This document shows, piece after piece, positions 1-6,715 of a stretch of 13,852 bases of DNA. The notes beneath the pieces are model-generated. The model was given only the letters and a program-made list of their open reading frames with translations, was not told the origin of the DNA and did no database searches. Every line of letters begins with the position of its first letter. Positions within the stretch are counted from its first letter, which is position 1. The translations under genes and the position numbers were made by a program. The stretch covers positions 1 through 13,852 of the forward strand of contig JAKSDM010000119.1 in NCBI GenBank assembly GCA_022360135.1. Reading direction: 5' to 3'. The DNA is from Pseudanabaenales cyanobacterium. GTDB taxonomy: Bacteria; Cyanobacteriota; Cyanobacteriia; Phormidesmidales; Phormidesmidaceae.

Positions 1-1403
1 CCCACTTCACCGACTAAGACGGTGTAGGGATCAACAACCCGGTCGCGAAAGCTAGCGGTGACGGCGATCGCAATGCCCAAATCTGCTGCCGGTTCCGCCA
101 CAGTCAGCCCGCCAGATGAAGCTACATAGGCGTCAAGCTTAGACAGGGGAATCCCCACTCGTTTCTCCAGCACTGCCAAAATTTGCAGCAGTCGATTGTA
201 CTCAATCCCAGTCGTAGAACGACGTGGAGAGCTATAGCTAGTCGGGCTGACTAGAGACTGCAACTCCACCACCAAGGGCCGGGTGCCCTCGCAGGCGACA
301 ATGGCGGCGATTCCGGGGGCCGCCTCTTGCCGATTTCCCAGGAACAGCTCAGAGGGATTCTGCACCTCCTCCAATCCTTGATCCGCCATCTCAAACACCC
401 CCAGTTCATGGGTCGCCCCAAAGCGATTTTTGACCGAACGCAATAGCCGATGGCTGGCGAAGCGCTCGCCCTCAAAGTAGAGCACTGTATCTACCAAATG
501 CTCTAGCACCTTCGGTCCGGCGATCGCTCCCTCCTTGGTCACATGGCCCACAATAAAAAGCGTGACATTTTCCCGCTTCGCCACCTGCATCAAAGCCGAT
601 GTGCATTCCCGCACCTGAGAAACTGAACCAGGGGCCGATGTCAACGCTGCATAATAAAGCGCCTGAATACTGTCAATCACTGCTACCCTCGGTCGCAGCG
701 CCTCCAATTCCATCAGGATAGTCTCCAGATCGGTTTCGGGCAGGAGATAAAGGTTAACGTTTGGCGACTGGTGAGCGTTTGCAGGATGGAGAAGTTTTGG
801 ATTTTGGATTTTGGATTTTGGATTTTGGATTTTGGAGTTTAGAGTTTGAGTGTCGCCTCCCCCATTTCCCCCATATTCCCCATCCTCCTCTGCTTCCCCG
901 GATCCCCCTGCCTCCCCATCTCCCCCCACGCCCCCCGGCAGTATCCCCAACCGTTGAGAACGAAGCTTTACCTGCTGTCCCGATTCCTCTGCACAAACGT
1001 AGAGCACGGGAGAAGTCTGAGCCAGCTGATTGGCGACCTGAAGCAGCAAGGTCGATTTTCCAATCCCCGGATCACCCCCAACTAGAACCAGAGAACCGGG
1101 CACGATACCGCCTCCCAACACCCGATCGAGCTCCCAGTAGCCAGACGAGAGACGAACTTGGGGATGATCTTTGATCTGATATAGCGTCAGGGATAAACGG
1201 GGCGCCGGTTCGCTGTTTTTCTGACTCTGTTCTGCAGAGCGCGATCGGCCCAATACAGGCGATCGGTTTGAGGTGCTATTTGGCGGCGCAATTATTTGCT
1301 CAACCAGGGAATTCCAGCTACTACAGGCTGGACATTTGCCAAAGTGTTGGAAAGACTCAGCGCCGCATTGATTGCACACATAAATAGAGCGTGACTTAGG
1401 CAT
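1..1403 (-). CDS. radA: DNA repair protein RadA, 3' end missing
   Basis: RadA (Sms) is a RecA-like ATPase that drives branch migration of recombination intermediates. The frame is open from the ATG at 1403 to the window edge, giving 467 visible residues. In order they show a zinc finger (C10, C13, C24, C27), Walker A GGDPGIGKST with K116, a Walker B aspartate in VAVIDSI (D244), the RadA signature KNRFG at 325-329, and most of a Lon-like C-terminal domain, ending at VLVGEVG. The last roughly 70 or more residues lie outside the window. Residues about 155-214 are an insert of about 60 residues between RLGI and NLYLLPETD, where E. coli RadA has only a few residues. The insert is first Gly/Glu-rich, then repeats KIQNPKS. 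The frame was followed codon by codon through it and stays open, so the gene appears intact here. It is divergent from rpaB. The family call is secure; whether the insert affects function is unknown. Confidence 0.96.
   Translation of the reverse strand, partial: MPKSRSIYVCNQCGAESFQHFGKCPACSSWNSLVEQIIAPPNSTSNRSPVLGRSRSAEQSQKNSEPAPRLSLTLYQIKDHPQVRLSSGYWELDRVLGGGIVPGSLVLVGGDPGIGKSTLLLQVANQLAQTSPVLYVCAEESGQQVKLRSQRLGILPGGVGGDGEAGGSGEAEEDGEYGGNGGGDTQTLNSKIQNPKSKIQNPKLLHPANAHQSPNVNLYLLPETDLETILMELEALRPRVAVIDSIQALYYAALTSAPGSVSQVRECTSALMQVAKRENVTLFIVGHVTKEGAIAGPKVLEHLVDTVLYFEGERFASHRLLRSVKNRFGATHELGVFEMADQGLEEVQNPSELFLGNRQEAAPGIAAIVACEGTRPLVVELQSLVSPTSYSSPRRSTTGIEYNRLLQILAVLEKRVGIPLSKLDAYVASSGGLTVAEPAADLGIAIAVTASFRDRVVDPYTVLVGEV
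795..836. repeat. Tandem heptamer TTTTGGA x6 inside radA
   Basis: Six perfect, adjacent copies of TTTTGGA on the plus strand. On the radA strand they read TCCAAAA and encode a 7-residue period (KIQNPKS) over 21 nt. The unit resembles the short tandemly repeated heptanucleotides scattered through filamentous cyanobacterial genomes. The total of 42 nt is a multiple of 3, so the present copy number keeps radA in frame; a change of one unit would not. Confidence 0.95.
856..950. repeat. C-rich low-complexity tract inside radA
   Basis: The plus strand is almost pure pyrimidine, with repeated CCCC/CCCCC runs broken by AT, TT or TCT. On the radA strand it is G-rich and encodes a Gly/Glu/Asp-rich stretch (about residues 152-183). 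Spacing between C-runs is irregular (7 to 10 nt), so it is a degenerate array, not a clean tandem repeat. It abuts the TTTTGGA array, and the two together make the extra segment of RadA. Confidence 0.8.
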
Positions 1404-1434
1404 AACTCAGTAATATCTCACTCGATTTGCGAGC

Positions 1435-1468
1435 AATAAAACATAAATTTCCAAGTAATAAAACATAA
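1435..1468. repeat. 12 bp direct repeat, 22 bp period, upstream of radA
   Basis: AATAAAACATAA occurs perfectly at 1435-1446 and again at 1457-1468. The 22 bp spacing is close to two DNA turns, so the copies would lie on the same helix face. They sit 32 to 65 bp upstream of the radA start. This is a candidate binding site for a dimeric regulator, or part of the radA promoter; no matching known box is recognised. Confidence 0.5.
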
Positions 1469-1831
1469 TAATTGACAACTCATTACGCCTTAGTCTGGCA
1501 GAAAAAGTTAGGGGATTTCTGCAAAAGAATATTCCAATCCAAACCCCAGTAGTAGGAGCGCATGTTCATGTCCCCCTAACGATTACCTAGGATCTTATTT
1601 TGCCGAAATCAGCTTAAGACATCTGTAAGGTGTCGGCCCTATAACCTTGTGCTATTTCCATCCCATTAGTGCTTCATGCCATCACTGAGTTCGGCTTTAC
1701 TATATATAAAGGTAAAGAAATTCTGAATTTGTTTAAGTGATCAATTGGCCTGTATAAAACCTTAAAAAACCCTGAAAACCAGTTATGATGGGGATCGCAA
1801 CCGGATTAAAACGAATACAATAATCTACTAT

Positions 1832-1843
1832 CTTAATATTAAG
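1832..1843. promoter_or_regulatory. 12 bp perfect palindrome upstream of rpaB
   Basis: CTTAATATTAAG is a perfect palindrome about 70 bp before the rpaB start codon. A 12 bp palindrome is expected a few times by chance in a window of this size, so only its position makes it of note. Confidence 0.2.
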
Positions 1844-1897
1844 GTACTAAAAGTTAATTATTCAATAATTCAATCTATTAAACCCAAGGTGTTTTTT

Positions 1898-1902
1898 AGG
1901 AG
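1898..1902 (+). promoter_or_regulatory. Shine-Dalgarno site supporting the TTG start of rpaB
   Basis: AGGAG lies 11 nt before TTG at 1914. It supports TTG as the initiation codon, the only start that gives the RpaB N-terminus expected from the family (short leader, then KEKILVVDDEAS). Confidence 0.6.
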
Positions 1903-1913
1903 TATAGAGAGCA

Positions 1914-2642
1914 TTGGAAAGCATCAAAGAAAAAATACTGGTTGTTGATGACGAAGCTAGTATCCGTCGCATTCTGGAAACTCGACTCTCCATGATTGGT
2001 TACGACGTGGTTACTGCTGCTGATGGGGAAGAAGCATTGGATACTTTCCGCAATGCAGCGCCCGACTTAGTGGTGTTAGATGTGATGATGCCTAAGTTAG
2101 ATGGCTATGGGGTCTGCCAAGAGTTGCGTAAAGAATCTGACATTCCTATCATTATGCTAACGGCCTTGGGAGATGTGGCTGACCGAATTACCGGGTTGGA
2201 GTTGGGAGCCGATGATTACGTCGTCAAACCTTTTTCTCCTAAGGAGCTAGAGGCGCGTATTCGCTCTGTTCTGCGACGGGTTGAAAAAACAAGCACCTCT
2301 GGAATCCCTAGCTCAGGGGTAATTACGGTCAACAATATTCGGATCGATACCAATAAGCGCCAAGTTTATAAGGGCGATGAGCGAATTCGTCTGACGGGGA
2401 TGGAGTTTAGTTTGCTAGAGCTACTCGTTAGCCGTTCTGGGGAGCCCTTTTCTCGCTCAGAGATTCTGCAGGAAGTCTGGGGATATACACCTGAACGGCA
2501 TGTAGACACCCGCGTCGTCGATGTCCATATTTCTCGTTTGCGAGCCAAGTTAGAAGACGACCCGAGTAATCCAGAATTGATCCTAACAGCGAGGGGAACT
2601 GGCTATCTGTTTCAGAGGATTGTAGAACCAGGAGAAGAGTAG
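1914..2642 (+). CDS. rpaB: OmpR-family response regulator RpaB (Ycf27)
   Basis: RpaB is the DNA-binding response regulator paired with the kinase NblS/Hik33 in cyanobacteria. It controls high-light and photosynthesis genes through HLR1 sites. The 242 residues match the full family length. The receiver domain (about 1-120) has the acidic pair D12/D13, phospho-acceptor D56 in VVLDVMMPKLDGYG, T83 and K105 in DDYVVKPF. A winged-helix OmpR/PhoB domain follows (about 135-235), with the conserved EVWGY, VDVHISRLR and RGTGY motifs. The start is TTG, preceded by AGGAG. It is followed after 39 nt by plsX on the same strand, so it probably heads or joins the lipid gene cluster. The sequence is very close to the RpaB orthologue of Synechocystis as I recall it, so the assignment is firm. 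Confidence 0.96.
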   Translation: MESIKEKILVVDDEASIRRILETRLSMIGYDVVTAADGEEALDTFRNAAPDLVVLDVMMPKLDGYGVCQELRKESDIPIIMLTALGDVADRITGLELGADDYVVKPFSPKELEARIRSVLRRVEKTSTSGIPSSGVITVNNIRIDTNKRQVYKGDERIRLTGMEFSLLELLVSRSGEPFSRSEILQEVWGYTPERHVDTRVVDVHISRLRAKLEDDPSNPELILTARGTGYLFQRIVEPGEE

Positions 2643-2643
2643 T

Positions 2644-2671
2644 CTGATAGAATTTCTTAAAGTTTCTACAG
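2644..2671 (+). other. Intercistronic hairpin between rpaB and plsX
   Basis: Left arm 2644-2652 pairs with right arm 2664-2671: eight base pairs with one bulged A at 2647 and an 11 nt loop. It fills most of the 39 nt gap. No U-run follows, so it is not a classical terminator. It could be an RNA-processing or stability element, or chance, since both arms are short and AT-rich. Confidence 0.35.
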
Positions 2672-2681
2672 ATTCATATCG

Positions 2682-3716
2682 ATGGGATCGACTCTGGCAC
2701 GAATCGCAATTGACGCGATGGGCGGGGATTACGCGCCTGCAGAAATCGTAACTGGCGCTATAAGGGCCAAGGCGGAGCTAGGTTTGGAAGTCTTGCTAGT
2801 GGGGGATCCGCAGCAGATTCAGGCATCTATATCTCAACCTGAAAACTTACGCCAAATTGAGATTGTTCCCTCAGAGGGCATCGTCGAAATGCATGAAGAG
2901 CCTCTGAGTGCTATCAGACGGAAACCCAAGGCTTCTATCAATGTGGCGATGGACTTGGTAAAAAGGAAGCAAGCTGATGCTGTTGTTTCTGCAGGACATT
3001 CGGGTGCGGCAATGGCGGCGGCGCTTCTGCGCTTAGGTCGTTTGAAGGGGATAGATCGGCCGGCTATTGGGGCTGTATTCCCCACGGTCGTGGCGAGTAA
3101 GTCTGTACTCATACTGGATGTGGGGGCTAATGTAGACTGCCGACCCAAATTTTTGGAGCAGTTTGCGGTCATGGGCACCATCTATTCTCGCTATGTTTTA
3201 GGCATCGAAGATCCCAAAGTAGGATTACTGAATATTGGGGAAGAACCCAGCAAGGGCAATGATCTGGCGGTTCGCACCCACCAAGCTTTAGTGGATAATC
3301 CGTTGATTCCTTTCATTGGCAACGCTGAAGGGAGAGATGTATTATCCGGTGATTTTGACGTCGTCGTTTGTGATGGCTTTGTGGGTAATGTGCTGTTAAA
3401 GTTTGCCGAGGCAGTGGGTGAAGCGGCCTTACAGATCCTGCGCGAAGAACTTCCACAGGGTATTAGAGGTAAGCTTGGCACTGCTTTGTTAAGGAAAAAC
3501 CTACGTCGTATCAAACAGCGGGTTGATCACGCTGAACATGGCGGCGGCCTATTGCTCGGTGTGGCTGGCGTTGCCGTGATTAGTCATGGCAGTTCTCAAG
3601 CCCCTTCAATTTTCAATGCTATTCGACTGGCCAAAGAGGCCGTTGATAATGGAGTATTGGAGCAGATTCAGGCTCAATACAAAAAGGTGGCCGCGCCAGC
3701 TACGGATGGAGATTAG
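2682..3716 (+). CDS. plsX: Phosphate acyltransferase PlsX
   Basis: PlsX converts acyl-ACP and phosphate to acyl-phosphate, the acyl donor for the glycerol-3-phosphate acyltransferase PlsY at the start of phospholipid synthesis. It is a soluble, peripherally membrane-bound enzyme. The 344 residues are the usual length. The start IAIDAMGGDYAP is the family hallmark, followed by EGIVEMHEEP, VSAGHSGA, DVGANVDCRP, LLNIGEEPSKGN, VVCDGFVGN and, near the C-terminus, the glycine-rich EHGGGLLLGVAGVAVISHGSS. The ATG at 2682 gives this N-terminus directly; no strong Shine-Dalgarno precedes it. The stop codon TAG is immediately followed by the fabH ATG with no gap, which indicates translational coupling. 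Housekeeping gene, nothing unusual in the protein. Confidence 0.97.
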   Translation: MGSTLARIAIDAMGGDYAPAEIVTGAIRAKAELGLEVLLVGDPQQIQASISQPENLRQIEIVPSEGIVEMHEEPLSAIRRKPKASINVAMDLVKRKQADAVVSAGHSGAAMAAALLRLGRLKGIDRPAIGAVFPTVVASKSVLILDVGANVDCRPKFLEQFAVMGTIYSRYVLGIEDPKVGLLNIGEEPSKGNDLAVRTHQALVDNPLIPFIGNAEGRDVLSGDFDVVVCDGFVGNVLLKFAEAVGEAALQILREELPQGIRGKLGTALLRKNLRRIKQRVDHAEHGGGLLLGVAGVAVISHGSSQAPSIFNAIRLAKEAVDNGVLEQIQAQYKKVAAPATDGD

Positions 3717-4715
3717 ATGTTACAGCAGTTAGGAAATGGGGTCTCAGTTACAGGCTGTGGTTCAGCTAAGCTGACTAATCATTTAGATAATCACATGCTT
3801 AGCAAAATCGTTGATACCTCTGATGAGTGGATCGCTACTCGCACAGGTATTCGTCAACGACATATTGCAGGTGAGGATGATTGTCTCAAAACCTTAGCTG
3901 CGGAAGCAGCGCAGGAGGCTATCACAATGGCGGGGCTAGCGCCTATCGACATCGACCTGATTATCTTGGCGACTTCAACCCCCGATGATCTATTTGGCAG
4001 CGCTTGTCAGGTTCAGGCGGAGTTAGGGGCGGCGACGGCGGTCGCTTTTGATCTTACCGCCGCCTGCTCTGGATTTGTGTTTGCGATGGTGACTGCCGCC
4101 CAGTTTATTCGGACTGGGGTTTACCAAAATGTGGTCGTCATCGGCGCCGACCTATTGTCTCGCTGGACAGACTGGAGCGATCGCCGCACCTGTGTCCTGT
4201 TTGGCGACGGAGCGGGCGCTGTGGTGATGCAGGCCAGCGAACGCGATCGCTTATTAGGGTTTGAGTTGCGTAGTGATGGCGCCCTGAACGACTGCCTAAA
4301 ACTGACTTATCAAAGCCAGTTTAAGGAGTTGGCCGATGACGCGGCAGTTCAGCACGGGACCTTTCAACCCATCACCATGAATGGCCGAGAGGTCTACAAA
4401 TTTGCCGTCAAGCGAGTCCCTGAGGTGATTGAAAAGGCGTTATTTCGGGCGGGGCTCGCCACTAACGACATTGACTGGTTACTCCTGCACCAAGCCAACC
4501 AACGTATTTTGGACGCCGTCGCTGAGCGCTTGCACATTCCCTCTGAACGAGTTGTCAGTAATATGGCCCACCACGGCAACACCTCCGCTGCATCGATCCC
4601 GATCGCCTTGGATGAAGTCGTCCGGGCAGGCAAAGTTAAAGTCGGGGATACCATCGCAGCCTCTGGATTTGGGGCCGGATTAACCTGGGGGGCCGCTATT
4701 TTTGAATGGGGTTAA
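3717..4715 (+). CDS. fabH: Beta-ketoacyl-ACP synthase III FabH
   Basis: FabH condenses acetyl-CoA with malonyl-ACP to start fatty acid synthesis. The 332 residues span both thiolase-fold halves. The catalytic triad is complete: C117 in DLTAACSGF, H258 in LLHQANQRI and N288 in MAHHGNTSAASIP. The N-terminal VDTSDEWIATRTGI and the closing GFGAGLTWGAA motifs are typical. The ATG abuts the plsX stop, so the two are surely cotranscribed and probably coupled; 36 nt separate its stop from fabD. With plsX and plsC on either side, the neighbourhood links chain initiation with acyl transfer to glycerol phosphate. Confidence 0.97.
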   Translation: MLQQLGNGVSVTGCGSAKLTNHLDNHMLSKIVDTSDEWIATRTGIRQRHIAGEDDCLKTLAAEAAQEAITMAGLAPIDIDLIILATSTPDDLFGSACQVQAELGAATAVAFDLTAACSGFVFAMVTAAQFIRTGVYQNVVVIGADLLSRWTDWSDRRTCVLFGDGAGAVVMQASERDRLLGFELRSDGALNDCLKLTYQSQFKELADDAAVQHGTFQPITMNGREVYKFAVKRVPEVIEKALFRAGLATNDIDWLLLHQANQRILDAVAERLHIPSERVVSNMAHHGNTSAASIPIALDEVVRAGKVKVGDTIAASGFGAGLTWGAAIFEWG

Positions 4716-4751
4716 ATCCCCCAGTGAGTTGTAATCTGAAGTTGATAATTG

Positions 4752-5642
4752 ATGACTAAAACTGCGTGGGTGTTTCCTGGACAAGGGTCACAGGCGATCG
4801 GTATGGGAACTGACTTGGCCGATCTGCCGGAGGCTAAAGCAAAGTTTGACCAAGCCGAGACGATCCTGGGCTGGTCAGTGTTAGAGATTTGCCAGCGTGA
4901 AGATGACAAAGTTTCGAACACACTCTATACCCAACCCTGTCTTTATGTGGTTGAAAGTATCCTGGCTGATTTAATAATGGCGAAAGGGTTTCAGCCTGAC
5001 TTAGTCGCTGGACATAGTCTGGGGGAGTATGTGGCGCTTTATACAGCCAGGGTCTTTGATTTCGCTACCGGGTTGAAACTGGTCAAGCGTCGGACGGAAT
5101 TGATGTCTCAAGCGTCTGAAGGCGTTATGGTGGCTCTCCTGGGCTTTGACCGGGAAGCGTTAGAGACCAAAATACAGGAGACTTCGGGTGTAGTCCTGGC
5201 AAATGATAATAACCCTGGTCAGGTTGTCATCTCTGGCGCTCCAGCAGCAGTTGAGACGGTGATCAATTCCGTCAAATCCAAACGAGCTGTGAGACTCAAC
5301 GTCAGCGGGGCCTTTCACTCTCCCCTGATGGCGGACGCCGCCGCTGAATTCCAACCCGTGTTAGACAAGGTTGAATTCAATTCTGCTCAAGCCCCCGTAC
5401 TCTGTAACGTAGAGCCGACTCCAACGACTGACGCTGAGATCTTGAAGCAACGCCTGACTCAGCAGATAACAGGCTCCGTCCGCTGGCGAGAAATCTCCCT
5501 ACGTTTGGCCGAAGAAGGTGTCGAGCACGTTGTCGAAATTGGCCCTGACAAGGTATTGACGGGGCTGATCAAGCGCACTGCTCGTAGCCTCAAGCTGTCG
5601 AATGTAGGCAATTTAGAGCAGCTTTTAGCGTTTAGCGCTTGA
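4752..5642 (+). CDS. fabD: Malonyl CoA-ACP transacylase FabD
   Basis: FabD loads malonyl groups from CoA onto acyl carrier protein for fatty acid elongation. The 296 residues begin with TKTAWVFPGQGSQ. The nucleophile is S89 in GHSLGEY, the malonyl carboxylate arginine is R114 and the catalytic histidine is H189 in GAFHSPLM. VEIGPDKVLTGLIKR near the C-terminus is typical. A TTG at 4749 sits directly before the ATG at 4752; I chose ATG because it leaves the conserved N-terminus and is the stronger codon. The Shine-Dalgarno is weak. One small oddity is ARVFDF where family members as I recall them usually have AGVFDF, two turns after the nucleophile; it is unlikely to inactivate. plsC follows after 7 nt. 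Confidence 0.96.
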   Translation: MTKTAWVFPGQGSQAIGMGTDLADLPEAKAKFDQAETILGWSVLEICQREDDKVSNTLYTQPCLYVVESILADLIMAKGFQPDLVAGHSLGEYVALYTARVFDFATGLKLVKRRTELMSQASEGVMVALLGFDREALETKIQETSGVVLANDNNPGQVVISGAPAAVETVINSVKSKRAVRLNVSGAFHSPLMADAAAEFQPVLDKVEFNSAQAPVLCNVEPTPTTDAEILKQRLTQQITGSVRWREISLRLAEEGVEHVVEIGPDKVLTGLIKRTARSLKLSNVGNLEQLLAFSA

Positions 5643-5649
5643 CTCCGCT

Positions 5650-6288
5650 ATGGTCAGATCCCGCGAACCCTTCATCAGCCTTGTGCTCTACCATCTAATC
5701 AAATGGTCGGTGGTGAGTCCCTTGCTGCACAGCTATTTTCGAGGACGGATTTATGGTGCGCAATGGGTTCCGCAAACAGGTCCTTTAGTGGTGGTGGGAA
5801 ATCATGCCAGTGATTTTGATCCACCTATTCTTGCCAGCTGCGTCCGGCGTCCAGTGTCCTTTATGGCCAAGGAAGAACTCTTCCGGGTCCCTGGGTTGAG
5901 TCAGGCGATTCAGCTGTATGGGGCCTATCCAGTCAAGCGGGGAACGCCGGATAGAAGTGCAATTCGGGCAGCGTTGCAGCGGCTAGAGCAGGGCTGGGCG
6001 GTGGGCTTATTTCTGCAGGGAACTCGCACCCCCGATGGCCGTATTGCTTTTCCTAAGCTGGGGGCTGCGCTGATTGCGGCCAAAGCTCAGGCGCCGTTAT
6101 TACCCGTAAGCCTTTGGGGAACCCATCGAATTATTCCCAAGGGAGTGCGATTTCCTCGTGCGGTTCCTGTAACTGTTCGAATTGGCGAGCTAATTCCGCC
6201 TCCTAGCTCAACCCATCGGGAGGAGCTGCAGACAATCACCCAAAAATGCACCGATGTGATTCATCAGCTCCATGATTTAGGGCAATGA
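5650..6288 (+). CDS. plsC: 1-acyl-sn-glycerol-3-phosphate acyltransferase (PlsC-like)
   Basis: This is a lysophosphatidic acid acyltransferase of the PlsC fold, expected to add the second acyl chain to make phosphatidic acid at the membrane. The 212 residues are typical of a short cyanobacterial PlsC. The catalytic HX4D motif is present as NHASDFD (H52, D57). Next comes MAKEELF...PGL and the phosphate-binding GAYPVKRGTPD. The third motif, usually EGTR, reads LFLQGTRTPDG with Gln at position 123 in place of Glu, while G124, T125 and R126 are kept. The N-terminus has one hydrophobic segment (about 9-26). The start is 7 nt after the fabD stop, so it belongs to the same operon. General function is sure; exact acyl or lipid substrate cannot be read from sequence. 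Confidence 0.92.
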   Translation: MVRSREPFISLVLYHLIKWSVVSPLLHSYFRGRIYGAQWVPQTGPLVVVGNHASDFDPPILASCVRRPVSFMAKEELFRVPGLSQAIQLYGAYPVKRGTPDRSAIRAALQRLEQGWAVGLFLQGTRTPDGRIAFPKLGAALIAAKAQAPLLPVSLWGTHRIIPKGVRFPRAVPVTVRIGELIPPPSSTHREELQTITQKCTDVIHQLHDLGQ

Positions 6289-6391
6289 ACCGTATCAATC
6301 AAACAAAGCGTTAGCCCCAAGAAGCGCACGATACACTTGATAGTTTAGATAGCAGGCCATACAAATTGAAGGGTGTTCACAAAGTTTTGAT

Positions 6392-6700
6392 ATGAAGCAG
6401 AATTTAAGGCTAGAGTTGGCGGAAATGATAGAGCCTGCCGAATGGCAATGGTTGTTCCCTCACGCCAACCGAGACGCTGTAGTCGTCGTTGATCCCGGAC
6501 TCGATTTGGTGGAAGTTGGCATGGCGATCGCTACTGACAACGTCACCTCAGTCCAGCGCTGGATTGGTGAACAGCTGATTGCTAAACCGTCGGCTGTTCA
6601 ACTGGGAGATTGGGGACGCGATCGGACAAAACGTTTGAAAACCCTCATTATCCAACCCTACGTACTGGTACAGGACTCCTTACCTGCAGCATTAGAGTAA
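6392..6700 (+). CDS. DUF2288 family protein
   Basis: A 102-residue soluble protein that I recognise as DUF2288, a family found in cyanobacteria and some proteobacteria with no assigned function. Conserved family segments are the N-terminal LRLELAEMIEPAEWQWL, HANRDAVVVVDPGLDLVEVG, the central IATDNVTSVQRWI, the LIAKPSAVQLGDW segment and the closing KTLIIQPYVLVQ. The alternating hydrophobic pattern suggests a compact alpha/beta fold. There is no signal peptide or membrane segment. ATG at 6392 follows GAAGGG at about 20 nt. A 103 bp gap separates it from plsC, so it may have its own promoter; the AI-2E-family gene follows after 15 nt, which makes joint transcription likely. Confidence 0.85.
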   Translation: MKQNLRLELAEMIEPAEWQWLFPHANRDAVVVVDPGLDLVEVGMAIATDNVTSVQRWIGEQLIAKPSAVQLGDWGRDRTKRLKTLIIQPYVLVQDSLPAALE

Positions 6701-6715
6701 TCATATGACAGCCCT

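Larger units (their letters stand above)
1404..1913. other. Divergent intergenic region radA/rpaB
   Basis: 510 bp between the divergent starts of radA and rpaB, AT-rich towards both ends, with no convincing ORF on either strand. It must hold promoters for both genes. Weak plus-strand promoter-like elements are TTGTTT (1729-1734) with TATAAA (1753-1758) at 18 nt spacing, and an isolated TATGAT at 1784-1789. A 12 bp direct repeat lies near radA and a 12 bp palindrome near rpaB (separate entries). I found no clear HLR1 (two TTACA-type half-sites) and no NtcA box GTA-N8-TAC. The final roughly 110 bp is very AT-rich and would form an rpaB leader. Confidence 0.6.

Noticed and set aside
795..836. 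Heptamer array considered as a CRISPR
   Set aside because: Units are 7 nt with no spacers, and the array lies inside a gene.
761..1174. Plus-strand frame of 137 codons across the repeats
   Set aside because: It is antisense to radA, whose zinc finger and P-loop are encoded here on the other strand. Its Pro-rich product comes from the C-rich tract.
1620..1710. 5S rRNA-like words (CCATCCC, GAGTTCGG) in the radA/rpaB gap
   Set aside because: Only scattered short matches; the 5S order and pairing are not present on either strand.
1404..1913. HLR1, NtcA and LexA boxes upstream of rpaB or radA
   Set aside because: Scanned by eye; single half-sites only (for example CTGTAAGG near 1625), never a properly spaced pair.
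4712..4751. AT-rich GTTGATAATTGATG stretch before fabD as an interspersed repeat
   Set aside because: It recalls short cyanobacterial repeats, but only about one unit is present.
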